DNA of 64,000 nucleotides from Trichaptum fuscoviolaceum (Eukaryota; Basidiomycota; Agaricomycetes; Hymenochaetales; Trichaptaceae). Position numbers and translations under genes: made by a program. A model generated the notes under the pieces. It did no database searches. It was not told the DNA's origin and was given only the letters and a program-made list of their open reading frames with translations. The stretch covers positions 2,718,156-2,782,155 of the forward strand of contig CAJSYZ010000006.1 in NCBI GenBank assembly GCA_910574455.1, written 5' to 3'. Positions 39,181-50,747 of the stretch are shown piece by piece (the stretch's first letter is position 1; each line of letters opens with the position of its first letter).

Positions 39181-39912
39181 CCAGTGAAGACTGGAGAGCG
39201 ACGGCCTCGCGAAGATTTGATGCTCGACCGCCCAGACGACAATCGAAAGAGGTGAGTACTGGCCATGTCTGAAGGCACAGTCCGCCACGCCTGCTCGATG
39301 AATATGTAAGTAAATATCACATCTGTGTATTCAAAGGAAGGTACTCACAATGTCAAACTTCGCCCCAGACAAACAATGCAATCATCTTGCGGCGGTATTG
39401 ACGCATTTTAGACACCCACGAAGCGCCGACCACCGTTCGCCCGCAAGAATTCTGTCGACAGTGCATGAGGGACAATAGCTTGTCTGCGAACAGCAACAGA
39501 GCCGCGCCGGTTGCTTCTGGCTCGTGTCGGCACATCTAGACGGTAGCACAGTAAAGACAATGGAAACAGGTGAGTACATGGTCATGGATCAGTGAGGTAT
39601 GACAGACTTACTATACGAGACGTCGACCAAGGACACACAACATTGGGGGAGCAGCATAGCGGCATAAGGAAAGTCTGGCGCGTCAATTCTCTCCCTTCAA
39701 GCATTTAAACCGATTTCCGTGGTCTGTGCACCGTGCGATGGTGCTGAAGCGACGCGTAGTGATTTCTATTGTTGTGCATGCCTTTCTTACGCGCAACTTC
39801 TTTCGGTACCCGCACGCAAACGTGCATCTTCTCCCGGTGTCCGCACACCGCTTCAACCACGCCCTCACTGGTCCTCCCGAGCGCACTGTTGGTGAGCTCG
39901 CTCACCCGCGTT

Positions 39913-41130
39913 TGATACATACATATATTGCTATGTTGGCTTCAAAATATTGTATTATAATAAGACACATGAAGAAATCAATAATGGGCTCGAAGCAGAT
40001 ACATCTTGTTGTACGTCTACCAATGCTTGGCGCCGCTTAGCATTGCGTCTGGCATCCGAATAGCTCTTAAACACACTGTCAATGGCTGTCCCAAGAGCAC
40101 TGTTGGTGAGCTCGCTCACCCGCGTTCGATACATACATACATTGCTATCTTGACTTTGAGTAAAACATATGCCTGCTTGAGTGACATCCTTCCCTCTACA
40201 ACTGTGTAAAATCAGATCTACCCGGTGAGTCCGCTCGCCAGAATTCGATACATACATACATTGTCATTCTAAATTCATTTCTCGAAGCCTCCCTATTACC
40301 ACCGCCGCTTACCTCCCCTCCCGCGAATCCGCTCGCCGGAAATCGATACATACATATATTGTCATTCTCTTACGTCTCTGCACCGCCGCATGGCTTCCCT
40401 CCGCTCGTCGGGAGTCGAAACATACATATATTATCGTTCTAAATATTTGACCTTGCTCTGCGGGCAAAATTCCATATATACATTGTCATATCTCACGGGG
40501 ACTCAATACATAGCTACATTGTACTCGGCGGAAGAAATTCTATATATACATTGTCATTCTAGATCTCTCCATGCAGGGCTACTGATGCATGAGTTAACCG
40601 CTTCGGGTGTCTGCGAATGCCAGTGAATGGCTTCGCTAAGATATTCGGCTTCTATCTGTTCCCGAACCTCTCGCAGCGTCAGAAAGCTAAAATAGCCGAA
40701 TGCATATGGAAGCCAGTCGGCGGAGAAAGAGACATAGCTGCATTTGCATATAAAATTTGCTCTAGATGCTTCCCAGATGCTGTGCAGCTCAGCAGCGCGT
40801 AACTATGAGAATAGGATTTAGACTTACGTTCGAGGCTTCTGGCGGAGGTAAGGACATACCTATGTTGTATTTCTTTGAGATATCATCGACCCCCTAGGTC
40901 TTTAAGCCTAGTTGATGGTATACTGCAGCTTCAAAGCTGCTCGCCGGAAGAATTTACATATATACATTGCCATGCTGGAGTTTGCGGCGAAGATGGCGTT
41001 GAAAATGGGCACAGAGACCCGCAGACCGTCGATCAACGCTTTGCTCGTTTCCACCACCACCACATACATGCATTGCTTTCTCTTTTGTCTCTGTGTCTCA
41101 ATATACGTTCTAGGCAGTATATTCAAGGGT
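39913..41130. repeat. Interspersed GATACATACATATATTG motif array, unit 5
   Basis: Good copies near 39914, 40128, 40246 and 40344, with several weaker ones to about 41070. The cores are kept while the sequence between them differs more from units 1-3 than it does among those units. Confidence 0.6.
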
Positions 41131-44100
41131 TTCTGATCTGATTCAAGTTGTTTCTGGCTGCAGATGGTGTTTGCAGGTTCAAGATATGTCTGCACACCCG
41201 AATGCAATCAATCGCCTTTGCGGCTTCATCTGGATGGTCTTGCCGTGAAATCTAGGCGAAATCTGGCCCTGAGTGACAGGAGACAACATCTACCACCTCC
41301 GATTGGCGTTCCCGGCAGGCGCGAAGCCGCCAGTTGCGTAACAACATCTGACAATGCATTCTTTTGCTCGCCCGTGCTAACTGCTTGTCATTCTGTTTTC
41401 TGCTCATAAAGCATTGCTTTGAGGCATTCAGAAGCTATAACAAGTGAGCTGAACTGCCTGGCATGAACTTACAGCAGCGAAGGCGACTACGGACATGCAA
41501 TTAAACCCGGGCGGTTATCCGCTGCTTCTCTGCAGAAACGTAAGATGTCTGTGTGCTTCTATTTGATCTGAAACACTAATTCAATATCGCTTTGCATGGT
41601 CAGCCAAAGCAAAATCGCTTTTTGCAATGCCGTTCACCCATCTGCTTGCCTTCAGGTGTCCTTGCTCCTCACTGTCGACAGTGAGCTCAAATTCAGGCCT
41701 CATTATCTTCGAAGCTATCTGGGTGAGCGTGCAAACCAGAAACTCAAGGTACGTACACCTTCTTCTTCGAAGCTTGCTAGCCGAGGCTCAGGCTCGCATG
41801 GTTAACTGGCGGAAGTATTCTGCGCCCGCCGCCTGTAACCGTCTTCCATTTTGTTTCTCCTGTGCCCTTGCACTTGAGTCATTCAGGCTATGTTCAGAAA
41901 TAACATTATGGGCTTTCAATCATACATTTGGCCCAAGTTTGTCTTCAAAACAATAATGCTCCCTACACCTGCTCAACAGATATTCTCTAGGCTCTCGTGC
42001 CCGAGAGGAACTTCTCATGGTAAGCGAACTTGAGACAGTCGAACCTCCCACGTCAAATAAATAGCCGATAATCATTGTACATAATTCCGAGAATAGAATC
42101 TCTTCCTGAACACTCGAGTCCGATCGGCGGGGACCAAAGCATAGCTATATTGAGATTTTAGACTTGGTTCTAGCTTCCGGAGAATTTATTGGACGACTTC
42201 GCGGCCCGGGGGAAGACGGTGCTGAAAATGGGCGCAGAACGTGATTACGTAAGCAACGCCAAATGAGTCACTTGGTAGTCGACCGCCGGCTGTTCAACCT
42301 TTCTTTTGTCTCCACCACTACAACATACATGCAATGCATCCTTCTTGCTCTCGAAGGGCTAGTACACATTCTGGGCGCTGAAATCTGCTGTCCTTAGCCT
42401 AGTTCATGCATCCTCTGGCTGTAAACGGTGTGCGCAAACTCGGCACGGATCTGCAGTTCCGAATGCTATCTAACCACATCTTTGAGTGATCTATGCACTC
42501 CTTCCGAGCAAATCTAAGCGAGACAGGTCCCTGATCTACAGGAGGCTATGCATACTGCCTCCGATCTGCGCTTCTGGCGGGCGCCGAGCCCGCCAATGCT
42601 TAACACTACTTCCTCTTGTTCTCGGGGCCGTTTACGTCTGAAGAACACTTTGCTGCCTGTAATGTCTTCGTATGACTGCTGTAGGAGCTATATCTGCTGT
42701 GGTCTGCGCTTTCTACATCAATTGGCCAGCTCTGCGCTAGCGAAGGTCTCGTACGCTCCAGAATTTGGCAGAACATATATTTCTTTCCTGCGGCGGCGAA
42801 CGGGACAGAGAACCACGCAACGCGAGAATTCCAATGTTCTGTCAACTGCTTCGCGATTCTGATTCAATATAGCCTCGCTTAGTTGGCAGAGAAAGATGGG
42901 CGCTCTCCAACCGCCGCTTACGCGACAAATACCTCTCGTGCGTGCATTCTAGGTCTGCAAAGCCATCGATTTTACCAACAAATCTACCGAATTGCAAGTT
43001 CGCGTAGCTGGTGTGGGACGTCTGTCCATACGCCTGGGACTCTTCGCTTGGGTGTCGTTCTTTGTAAGAATCTTGGACACAGCAGGAGTATGCCTTTCTC
43101 GAAGATTTTTGTCTGGTCCTCTGGTGCAGCCTTCAAGACAGTCGAATTCCAGCCTCACAAATGAGCCCAAGAGCACTCGCTGAATGTCTCTGGGTCGTCC
43201 AAAACATATGGGAGGACGGGCAGGCAGAGCCGCGAGTACGTATACTCGGACTTCGGGCAACTCGCGTAAGTGTCTCCCTTGAAACACGCAGCTGTCCAGG
43301 AATTTTCACCTTGCATTCCAGAACACCCGGGCGCCTCGGCGCCCCGTGGCCATGGGAAGAAAATCCAGCTTGGCGGGGCTCTCAGCTCCTTAAAAGAGGA
43401 AAATCAGCCGTCGTCCTCGCCCCCCAAGAACCGTGCGCACGGGCCCCTCGCTATGCTTGACTCTATCCCCATTCACTTTGCTCATTACGCTCCTCGACGC
43501 CTGGAACTGGACCCGACTTTGGACATGGACCGCGCAACTGAGATTTGGCAGGCTAGAGACGTCCTAGACCTGTCGATTCGAAGGCAACCTATCATAAGTT
43601 TATTTCCTTAGTCCGTCAACTCTCATCTGACTTTGGCTGTATTAAGCAAGGTTCATTGTCCCCGGGCCTGTCCCTTGGTCTTATGGGCCCCAGTGAGTCG
43701 CTTGCTTCGTTCTGGCCTTTCGTCGCTGACGTCTATTTAGTTTGTGCTGTCCCTTTTGATCTTCGGACTGGTATGTCATTCATTCTTTCTTTGTCTGTGA
43801 CCCATCTAATACTATATTCAGTTTTTATTTGGGTTGATACTTGGGCTGTCGGAATATTATTTGGGTGTTGGCTTTATCTTGTGCAGTCCTTGGACGGCAT
43901 TTGCGGTCCTCTCACAGGCCTCGGTGAGTCGCTTGTCCCGTTCTTGCATTCCGTTGCTGACGTCTGCTTAGTTTGTGCTGTCCCTCTTCGTCTTCGGATT
44001 GGTATGTGATTCTGTCTTTGGTTTAGGCCCGTCTAATATTGTATTTAGATTTAATTTGGTTGTTGGCTTATTTGGGCTGTGGGATAATAATGAAACTTGG

Positions 44101-44323
44101 GCTGTCGGAATAATATTTGGTCGTCGTAATAGCTTAACATGTATTTACTAATCGGTGTGTACCTTGTTCGGTCGTGTGTGCAATGACTTACGCCCTTCAC
44201 TAGGTTCCCGGATCTATTTGTGGCTTCTCAGTATGTGCTTGTCTCTCCTTACGTGTTCGACTGATTCATTCCTTCATAGCTGCGTCACACCACCCTTCCC
44301 CTTCCTAGACCGCTTTGACATAG

Positions 44324-44355
44324 CACAGAGGGAGAGCTGATCGGCTCCCTCTGTG
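44324..44355. repeat. Perfect 11-bp hairpin (unit 6)
   Basis: Unchanged 32-base stem-loop in the otherwise diverged unit 6. The surrounding block of about 160 bp is also nearly unchanged. Confidence 0.85.
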
Positions 44356-45169
44356 ACGTGCCAAAGGGGCCTCTCGCCTCTCTCTAGCTTTCCGGCTTCG
44401 AGGACCTTCAATTTGGCTATTAGACGAACACAGAAGGGGGGATTATGATTGTATAGGTACCGAAATTATGATCCTATGTTGTAGACCGTGAACTGACTAC
44501 GTTTCCGAGGTTCAACTGCATTCTTTTCTTTTAGGTAAGATATCTCTTATACATCGTTCTAATTCATTTACTAACTCGACCAATTCTATATTATATCTAG
44601 GTCGAGGCCTTCGGGCCGTGAGGTAAGATATGTCTTCTTCGTCGTTCAATTCATTTACTAATTCTGTCTCATACCTAGATTCATTTTATGTTTCGTAAAT
44701 AGTTTATTATCATGTATCTAATGTATATTATTTTATTTTGCACTCTACCTCTACTGCGTGAATGCAACTTGAAGTCTTTGAGCAATGCGGAATTCCCACA
44801 GTGACGACTTGTGATGCAACGCAACTTGAAGTGTCGCGCTTCCTCACCGCGGAATGACCTTCTGGGACTGTGCTCTACTTCTTACACTGGCTTCTCTCAC
44901 TTTCAACTGAGCTTCGTGCTTGCAATTGCACATCAAGTGCACACTCGAGCGACAGCGAACCGTCGGACACATGGGCTGGCCATGCGCAAACGGTTTGTCC
45001 TTGAAGGAACGCGCGCATGAGAAGAAGGGCAGCGCAAGTTTATTGAAGAGGGCGGAGGGCGAGAAGGAACTGTGACCGCACAGTCTGCAAACCGAGAAGG
45101 CGGGCTTGGGTGCCAGTTGTGGCCGGGTGGTGACTGACAACCCTCGAGACACTACACAACGGGCGAAGG

Positions 45170-46130
45170 TGGTCGTGGGTGTTGCTGAGAAGGTCATTGC
45201 GGCGCAGATGGAGTTCATCTTAGACATTGAGAATTGGGTGTCTGTAAGTCAGCGAAGGTAGAAGGGTGCGTTGCAATCTTATTCTCTAGCACAATCAAGA
45301 CTAATGGTGTTGCCCCAGATCTTCCTTACGACCAGGCTTGGCTCCCGTGATTGCAAGACTGAAAGCGCATCAGCACGCCGTCCTACATCAAGTTTGCATT
45401 CGAGCGGACGCTAAAGCAGCAAGAGACGGACTACCAGCACTGTGTCGACCCAGCATGCCCATTGAGGTGGATCGGACTCAGCGAGTGCAGCGCGGTGACG
45501 CTAACGAGGGCAAATGCAGTACCGGGCGTTGGCGAGTAGCGCAGATGGAGTTCATTCCGTACAGTTTGGACATCGAGAAGTCCGGCTTTGTGACGGTTGC
45601 GAAGGAGCTCGGAGTGTCAGTTGTAGCCTACAACCCGCTTGGAAGGGGCATGATCAGCGGGCGGTGCGTCTTCTTTTGCTTCAGGCAATTATCCATCTAA
45701 TGAACAGTCCTAGGTATCGATCCCGTGCTGACTTTGACGAGGGAGACTTTAGACTGATGATCCCCCGGTTCTCAGAGGAGAACTTCCCGAAGAACCTAGT
45801 CATTGCAGATAAATATGACGCTACGCCAAGCCAAGTCACGCTTGCGTGGATTCTCGCAGAGTATAATGACAGTAAGCGCAGCAATATCCATTACCGACTT
45901 CAAGTGCTAATATAGCGCCAGTTGTACCGATCCCGGGCTGCCGCAGCGTCGAGCGTGTGGAGGAGAACGCACACGGCGCGGAGATCATCCTTTCTCCGGA
46001 AGACGTGAAAGCCATTAGAAAGCTGAGCGAAGAGGCAGACGTCCAAGGAGAGCGGTATCCGGAAGCCTTTATGGCGAAACTGAAAGGCGATTGCTTGCCG
46101 CTCAACCAGTGGAAGGGCGAGATGTTGTAG
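45170..46130 (+). pseudogene. Rearranged aldo-keto reductase pseudogene, unit 6
   Basis: No first exon is present. An AEKVIAAQMEF fragment at about 45190-45240 precedes, out of order, a decayed exon 3 beginning near 45319. The 3' half is well preserved: residues reading AKELGVSVVAYNPLGRGM, then the YRSRADFDEGDFR exon, then a last exon ending in LNQWKGEML with TAG at 46128. Compared with the intact gene it lacks seven residues (IKAIADN region) before the ATPSQV motif. Together with the intact minus-strand gene at 52498-53760 it forms the outer part of an inverted duplication. Confidence 0.85.
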
Positions 46131-46473
46131 GGCAAAGCATATTGAATATTATGTATGCTGAGGTTAGAATCAACATACACTTTCCATTTCGTGAAGGGCA
46201 CTCAAGGGTAGCGTGACGTTCGTCCTTGGCATAATTAGGGTTTTGTCGCCTCACTTAGATAATGCCCGGATCACCAAGTGCTTGCCATCCAAGTGTTTTG
46301 GCATCAGTATTCTTCCGTTAGTGTTATCACCACTTTTGTCTTCTGAAAGCGGAGCTCAAAGATAATTTCTGTGCTGCTTGTAACAAACACTAGTTATTCT
46401 AAGGTAGTAGAAAAGAATATACATACATTACCATAAGGATAGTGGTGAGTAGTTACAAGTCGATGTGGACAGT

Positions 46474-46767
46474 TCAGACTAAATAGGTCGGACTGACACC
46501 AATTGCTATCGCAAGTGCAGTACGTTTCTCGTCCGAAGTCGATGGGACTGGCTTTCCATATAGTTGCAGATAACGCATCAAAGTGGCATCATCAAGCTGC
46601 AGAATTGCTGTAACACAGTCGAGCTTGGGTAGACTGTGCTAGAAAGTCAGTTGCATCAGAGTCCAAATGGGTGTACAAGTAGAGTAGGACGTTACCGGAG
46701 GTTCAGTTGGCAGTGTGCCATCCGGAAACGGGATGATCTCGTAGCCGTCGGTTCGCGTGCTATTCAT
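46474..46767 (-). CDS. Mug135-like C-terminal domain exons, left arm
   Basis: Two exons in phase 0. The first (46767-46696) reads MNSTRTDGYEIIPFPDGTLPTEPP and ends at GTAACG. The second (46638-46474) follows TTTCTAG, begins HSLPKLDCVTAIL and ends AIAIGVSPTYLV before TGA. This makes 78 residues. The FPDG...PTEPP-H.LP.L...L..YL.LYG.PVP...RTAL..AIG pattern fits the Mug135-like C-terminal domain of Agaricomycete proteins, whose function is not well known. In such proteins a coiled-coil region normally precedes it, and one lies directly upstream (46803-47189), but the obvious intron between them does not preserve the frame. It may be one gene broken by a frameshift, or two. Confidence 0.6.
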
Positions 46768-46802
46768 AATCTGTTATGACACGAACTTAAATCAGCATGC
46801 CA

Positions 46803-47189
46803 TCAGAGATTACATTGATATGGCCTTTCCTCCCGCATCTTTATCCCTTGGCGGTTGAGAGCGTTAACGATATCCCGCTGCGTCTCCAGCCACTGCTGCT
46901 CCGTCTTCAGCAATTCCTTTTCCATCTCCAGCCATTCCTGTTCCATCTCCAGCGATTTCTGTTCCATCTCCAGCGTCTTCCGCTCTGCCTCCAGTGACTG
47001 CTTCTGCATCTCTAGCGACTTCTTCCGCATTTCATTTATATTCTGCATATTCTGCTGAATGACCTGCATCTTCTGGTGCCAGTCACGGTGTGGCATCTCC
47101 TGCGTTTGCTGTCGAGATTCCTGCATCTGTCTTGACTGTACCAGTAAGGTCAGAACATCCCCGGGCCCTCCTTCATCATTCAATGACAT
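46803..47189 (-). CDS. Heptad-repeat coiled-coil protein, left arm
   Basis: 128 residues starting MSLNDEGGPGDVLTLLVQSR. A Q-rich start is followed by a long heptad region (EMQKQSLEAERKTLEMEQ, then SLEMEQEWLEMEKELLK) predicted to be a continuous coiled coil, ending NALNRQGIKMREERPYQCNL. At DNA level the heptads are 21-bp repeats of the TCGCTGGAGATGGAACAGAAA type. It lies immediately upstream of the Mug135-like exons on the same strand and is probably its N-terminal part. The right-arm paralogue at 50260-50712 has two more heptads. Confidence 0.6.
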   Translation of the reverse strand: MSLNDEGGPGDVLTLLVQSRQMQESRQQTQEMPHRDWHQKMQVIQQNMQNINEMRKKSLEMQKQSLEAERKTLEMEQKSLEMEQEWLEMEKELLKTEQQWLETQRDIVNALNRQGIKMREERPYQCNL

Positions 47190-48789
47190 TGTAGAGCCGA
47201 GGTAGCGTTTACAGAAGTTGTGGAACTCCTATAAGTATCGTGTGGTTGTCAATGCCAGGTGGGCGCGGGAGGTCACGGAAGAGGATGTAGATCTGAGACA
47301 TTCTGGCGACGCGAAATTACCTGCCCTGAACTCCAACTTGGAGTCCTTCGTCCTTGTCCACCATTACAGAGCTGCAGAGTTATATTCATATAAATGCAAT
47401 GGCCCATTCGCTAGAAACAATGTCTCGCTTGTCATCCAAGCCGCATCCCACTTCACGCTTACTCGTTCATTGCGGCGGACCGAGTTTATTATTCTCCGGC
47501 CAGGGGAGAGCTAGATCATACTATTCTAAAAGAGTATGAGCAACGTCTCGTCGGGCCATTTAGTTTACTGATTCAGTTCATGCGAAGGCACTGCCAAAAT
47601 TCCGCCTGTCTTCTCCCTCAACGATATTTTAAAATCTACGGGGAATGAGCAGAGGTAACCTGTACAGCGACGGGGGCCTTGGTCCTGCAGGTTGCGGGAC
47701 TAGTTGGGTTTAGTATAGGTGCGGGCAAGAAATTTTCAGACTACGTTGTCGAGTAGCTTTGTAGTATGCATCCCGAGCCGTGAACTAGCTCATAGTTAAG
47801 TAAAGTGGTAATCTGAAGTTGATTTAACTTCATCATCCGCAGTCAACGCAGTGTTGTTGAAAGTAAATAATATGATTTGGTCACTCTTTGTCATTGAGCC
47901 GTATCTCACTCTCCTCGTAGATTAACTTAATGGTCCAAGGTAGAGTTCTCCTCCTTATTGGCGATCAATACAACACCGATACATCCAAAGTAAACTCCCT
48001 AATTTGATATCGAAAATTACTATCACTTAACTATGCACAAGGCAGCAGCTTTTTATTGTCATCCATACAACACTTATACTATGGTCTTATCTTTCGATCA
48101 TGCACCCTCATTCAGTTGATCAAAGCGGCATGCTTTTACCTTTCACAAGGACCATGAAGACAGCCCTTGGACGGGTGTATCTTCGCTGCGGGTCCGTAGA
48201 CAATGAAAGATCCGAAGGCCTTCATGACGCTAACCACTTGAGCAGTGGAAAGGCAATTGAAGTCGTTGAGCATAAGTAGCGTACAGTGGGAAACATATAA
48301 GAAGACGATGTGGTAGATCTTTCAAGCAAACTTGCGTCGAGTGCCCATGGACCAATCTGGACTTGCCTCACATGGTGCTAAATGATGCCTGCGGAACAGA
48401 TAGACGCAATATGGTATTAATACACGTGAATGTACAATGCAAATAATGGTAGAGCTACATGGATGAGGGTGAAAGGAATGCGGTGAGCGGCGAGAGTGTC
48501 AAGCGATGGAGGATATGAAGCGGGGTCGTGATCTCGTGAAGGGTGACCAGAGAATGGTATCCGACGAGCCTTCCCTTTGATCTTCGTGCACCATGTCCGC
48601 GTCGCAAGTTATTCCTCGTCTGGTAAAGAGGACAGAACACGTGAGGAGCTGTGCGGGGCGATGAACCTGGCTGTTGTTCAAAGCACTCGCTCCGATCCGC
48701 TTCTGACTGAAGAACTGTCTGCCTTAACGTGCGGCATCCGACGGTTACGCGGGGCTGATCAGAGTCGACAAGATAGCCACAAGGGACAA
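47190..48789. other. Gene-poor spacer between left-arm coiled-coil gene and BUD13
   Basis: No supported gene. A stretch at about 47440-47535 (TCATTGCGGCGGACC...GAGAGCTAGATCATACTA) has a degenerate direct copy at about 51990-52055, close to the right arm. The rest is AT-rich without conserved frames. Confidence 0.5.
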
Positions 48790-49808
48790 CTACATGTCAT
48801 CCACGCTCCATTGGTAGCTCTCGAGACCCTTGCGCTTTCGCTCGTTTGTCTTCTGGAAGAGCTTTTTCTCAAAGCCGTTTCCTCGGTCTAGCTACGAGTC
48901 AGAAGTGGCAGACAGACAGGAATGTTGACTACGCACCTACACCATCCCAGCGGTACCCAGGCTTGATCCCGAACCGATTTGGGGGCGGTGGTGGGCCGTT
49001 GTACTCAGGCTTCCTGGGCCCTTTCGAGCGTTTCTTCTGTACGAATGGCTTAGCGCGAACGAGGCGAAAGTTATATAGTACTCACAGAGAGAAAAGCAGC
49101 AGCAGGATCATTCCATCTATCCTTCGCCTTCTGCTCCTCGTTCAGGTCCTTGTCGTCTGCGTAGACAGCGAGTTTGCGCGTGCGCTCCTGCTCGAGTTGC
49201 GCTCGCCGCTTTTCCTCGTCTTCTCGCTGCACCAGCCCCTTCCCCCACTCCATCTTCCTCGCCTCCCGCTCCTCTGCCTCGCGCTTCCTCCGAGCAGCCT
49301 CTGCACGCTCTGCCTTCGTGTCAATCTTCCGGCCAGACGCATCACGGTATATCGTCTCCTGGGCAAGTCGAGCTGCCTCACGCTCTGCATCGGTGTCGGT
49401 GCTTCGCGCTTCCTTCTTCGACAGGGACTTCTTCAGCTCAGCAGCCGACACGAGGCCACCGACGAACGGTGTCGATGACTGCGATTCATCCCCGACGATT
49501 TGAGGCTTCTCGTCTTCAGGCGGCGGTGGACTCTCGCCCGCACGTATGGTCGCCCAGCCCGCACCTCCGCTCGCAGCTTTCTTCTTGAAGCTTCTGTCCG
49601 ACGCAACCACTGCTTCCTCGATATCATCCCCATCATCCTTCTTCTCGTCTCCCCAGCCTCCGTCGTCGTCAACAAGCTTGTAGGCCAGCGCAGACATCGT
49701 ACTTGGCTCTGTCTTTCGTTTCTTCTTCTTGTGAACTGTCCGAGCGAGAATGGCGTCGGCCTTGGGACCGGTCATGTATTTTGCAGCCAAGTACGCTTTC
49801 TTGTCCAT
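48790..49808 (-). CDS. CWC26: Pre-mRNA-splicing factor BUD13/CWC26
   Basis: Subunit of the RES complex (with Ist3/Snu17 and Pml1) that joins the spliceosome before activation and aids splicing and nuclear retention of pre-mRNA; nuclear. Three exons: 49808-49086, 49036-48937 and 48887-48790, joined in phase to 306 residues. The N-terminus [20 protein letters not shown] and basic KKKKRK run are followed by an acidic middle and the family core: [23 protein letters not shown], then [28 protein letters not shown] and a final [10 protein letters not shown], all hallmark positions. The first intron most likely ends at TACAG (49037), just before [10 protein letters not shown]. The gene sits on the axis between the two inverted arms and appears single-copy and intact here. 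Confidence 0.93.
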
Positions 49809-50259
49809 TTTGTAAGGTTTTTGGAGTGAAAAGGAAAGGAAAGAGGAGACAGATAGACGTCGTGTTCAAGGTGAAGTGCGGCAATATGAGTTCGCCAACC
49901 TGAAGCCTGAAACCGGCCCTGAACAACTCCAAGTTCAGTCCCTCGGACCGTTTAAGTAACACTTAAGTCACTTTCAGTAGAAAGTAGTTTTCGTAAAAGG
50001 AATTTCCCCAGATGCTTCAGGGCAGGCAGTCTCGCGTCGCCCGGTCTCACATACCCAAGCACTAACTACCACAGCTTCACCGTCACTCTCTTCCTCACTA
50101 GTGAAACCTACAGGACTACAACAACTACTACAGAGGCTACTGTATCTCCACCGCAAGTAGCAGGGCGCATCCGCCTGGAACTGAAACACCTCGTAGTGAG
50201 CCACAACAGGATCCTGTAGCTTTCTTCGTCTTACTGACTAGCTATGCGTGTCAGCCATC
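49809..50259. other. Intergenic, BUD13 upstream / right-arm coiled-coil upstream
   Basis: A shared upstream region between two divergently oriented genes. No TATA box or recognisable RNA gene is seen. Confidence 0.4.
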
Positions 50260-50712
50260 ATGTCACTAAGTCATGAAGAAGTACTTCATAGCTTAGTGTT
50301 GTGGGAACGGATGGGGCAGGTAGTGCAGCAGCAGAGGCAGGTAGCACAACAGGGGCAGGTACCTCGGCAGCAAACACAGGAGCTGCCACACTGGCACCAG
50401 AAGATGCAAGTCATTCGGCAGAATATGCAGAATATAAATGAAATGCGGAAGAAGTCGCAAGAGATGCAGAAGAAGTCGCTGGAGATGCAGAAGCAGTCGC
50501 TGGAGGCAGAGCGGAAGACGCTGGAGATGGAACAGAAATCGCTGGAGATGGAACAGAAATCGCTGGAGATGGAACAGGAATGGCTGGAGATGGAAAAGGA
50601 ATTGCTGAAGATGGAGCAGCAGTGGCTGGAGACGCAGCGGGATATCGTTAACGCTCTCAACCGCCAAGGGATAAAGATGCGGGAGGAAAGGCCATATCAA
50701 TGTAATCTCTGA
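50260..50712 (+). CDS. Heptad-repeat coiled-coil protein, right arm
   Basis: 150 residues from the ATG at 50260 (MSLSHEEVLHSLVLWERMG), with a Q-rich stretch (VVQQQRQVAQQGQVPRQQTQ) and then heptads of the SLEMEQK/EMQKKS type, ending RPYQCNL like the left-arm protein. It has two additional heptads compared with the left copy, consistent with slippage of the 21-bp coding repeat. The Mug135-like exons follow on the same strand from 50748. As on the left, the GTAATC...AACAG intron that would join them leaves the frame broken. Confidence 0.6.
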   Translation: MSLSHEEVLHSLVLWERMGQVVQQQRQVAQQGQVPRQQTQELPHWHQKMQVIRQNMQNINEMRKKSQEMQKKSLEMQKQSLEAERKTLEMEQKSLEMEQKSLEMEQEWLEMEKELLKMEQQWLETQRDIVNALNRQGIKMREERPYQCNL

Positions 50713-50747
50713 TGGCATGCTGATTCAAGTTCGTGTCATAACAGATC

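Larger units (their letters stand above)
34538..43555 (+). repeat. Tandem segmental duplication, unit 5 (5'-truncated)
   Basis: It begins inside the leader at the equivalent of about position 30345, so roughly the first 0.69 kb of a normal unit is missing, and then runs through a full unit. Its left part (to about 40.8 kb) is close to the other units. Beyond that the similarity falls visibly, with many substitutions and small indels through to 43555. It has a four-base GTCT insertion in the leader near 34574. Confidence 0.92.
43556..46200 (+). repeat. Diverged terminal unit 6 of the tandem array
   Basis: The start sequence (GAGACGTCCTAGACCTGTCG) marks the beginning of a sixth unit. It retains the leader, the hairpin block and a rearranged aldo-keto reductase pseudogene, but has no Mug135-like fragment in the array orientation and no VPS74 gene. 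It is clearly more diverged than units 1-5, except for a leader block of about 160 bp that is almost unchanged. The array ends near the aldo-keto reductase stop codon at 46130. Confidence 0.88.

Noticed and set aside
46797..47058. Plus-strand leucine- or serine-rich repeat proteins over the left coiled-coil gene (and the mirror at 50286-50718)
   Set aside because: Reverse-frame readings of the 21-bp heptad repeat; low-complexity by-products of the coiled-coil coding sequence.
49142..49675. Alternative frames on both strands over BUD13 exon 1
   Set aside because: Shadows of the well-supported BUD13 frame.
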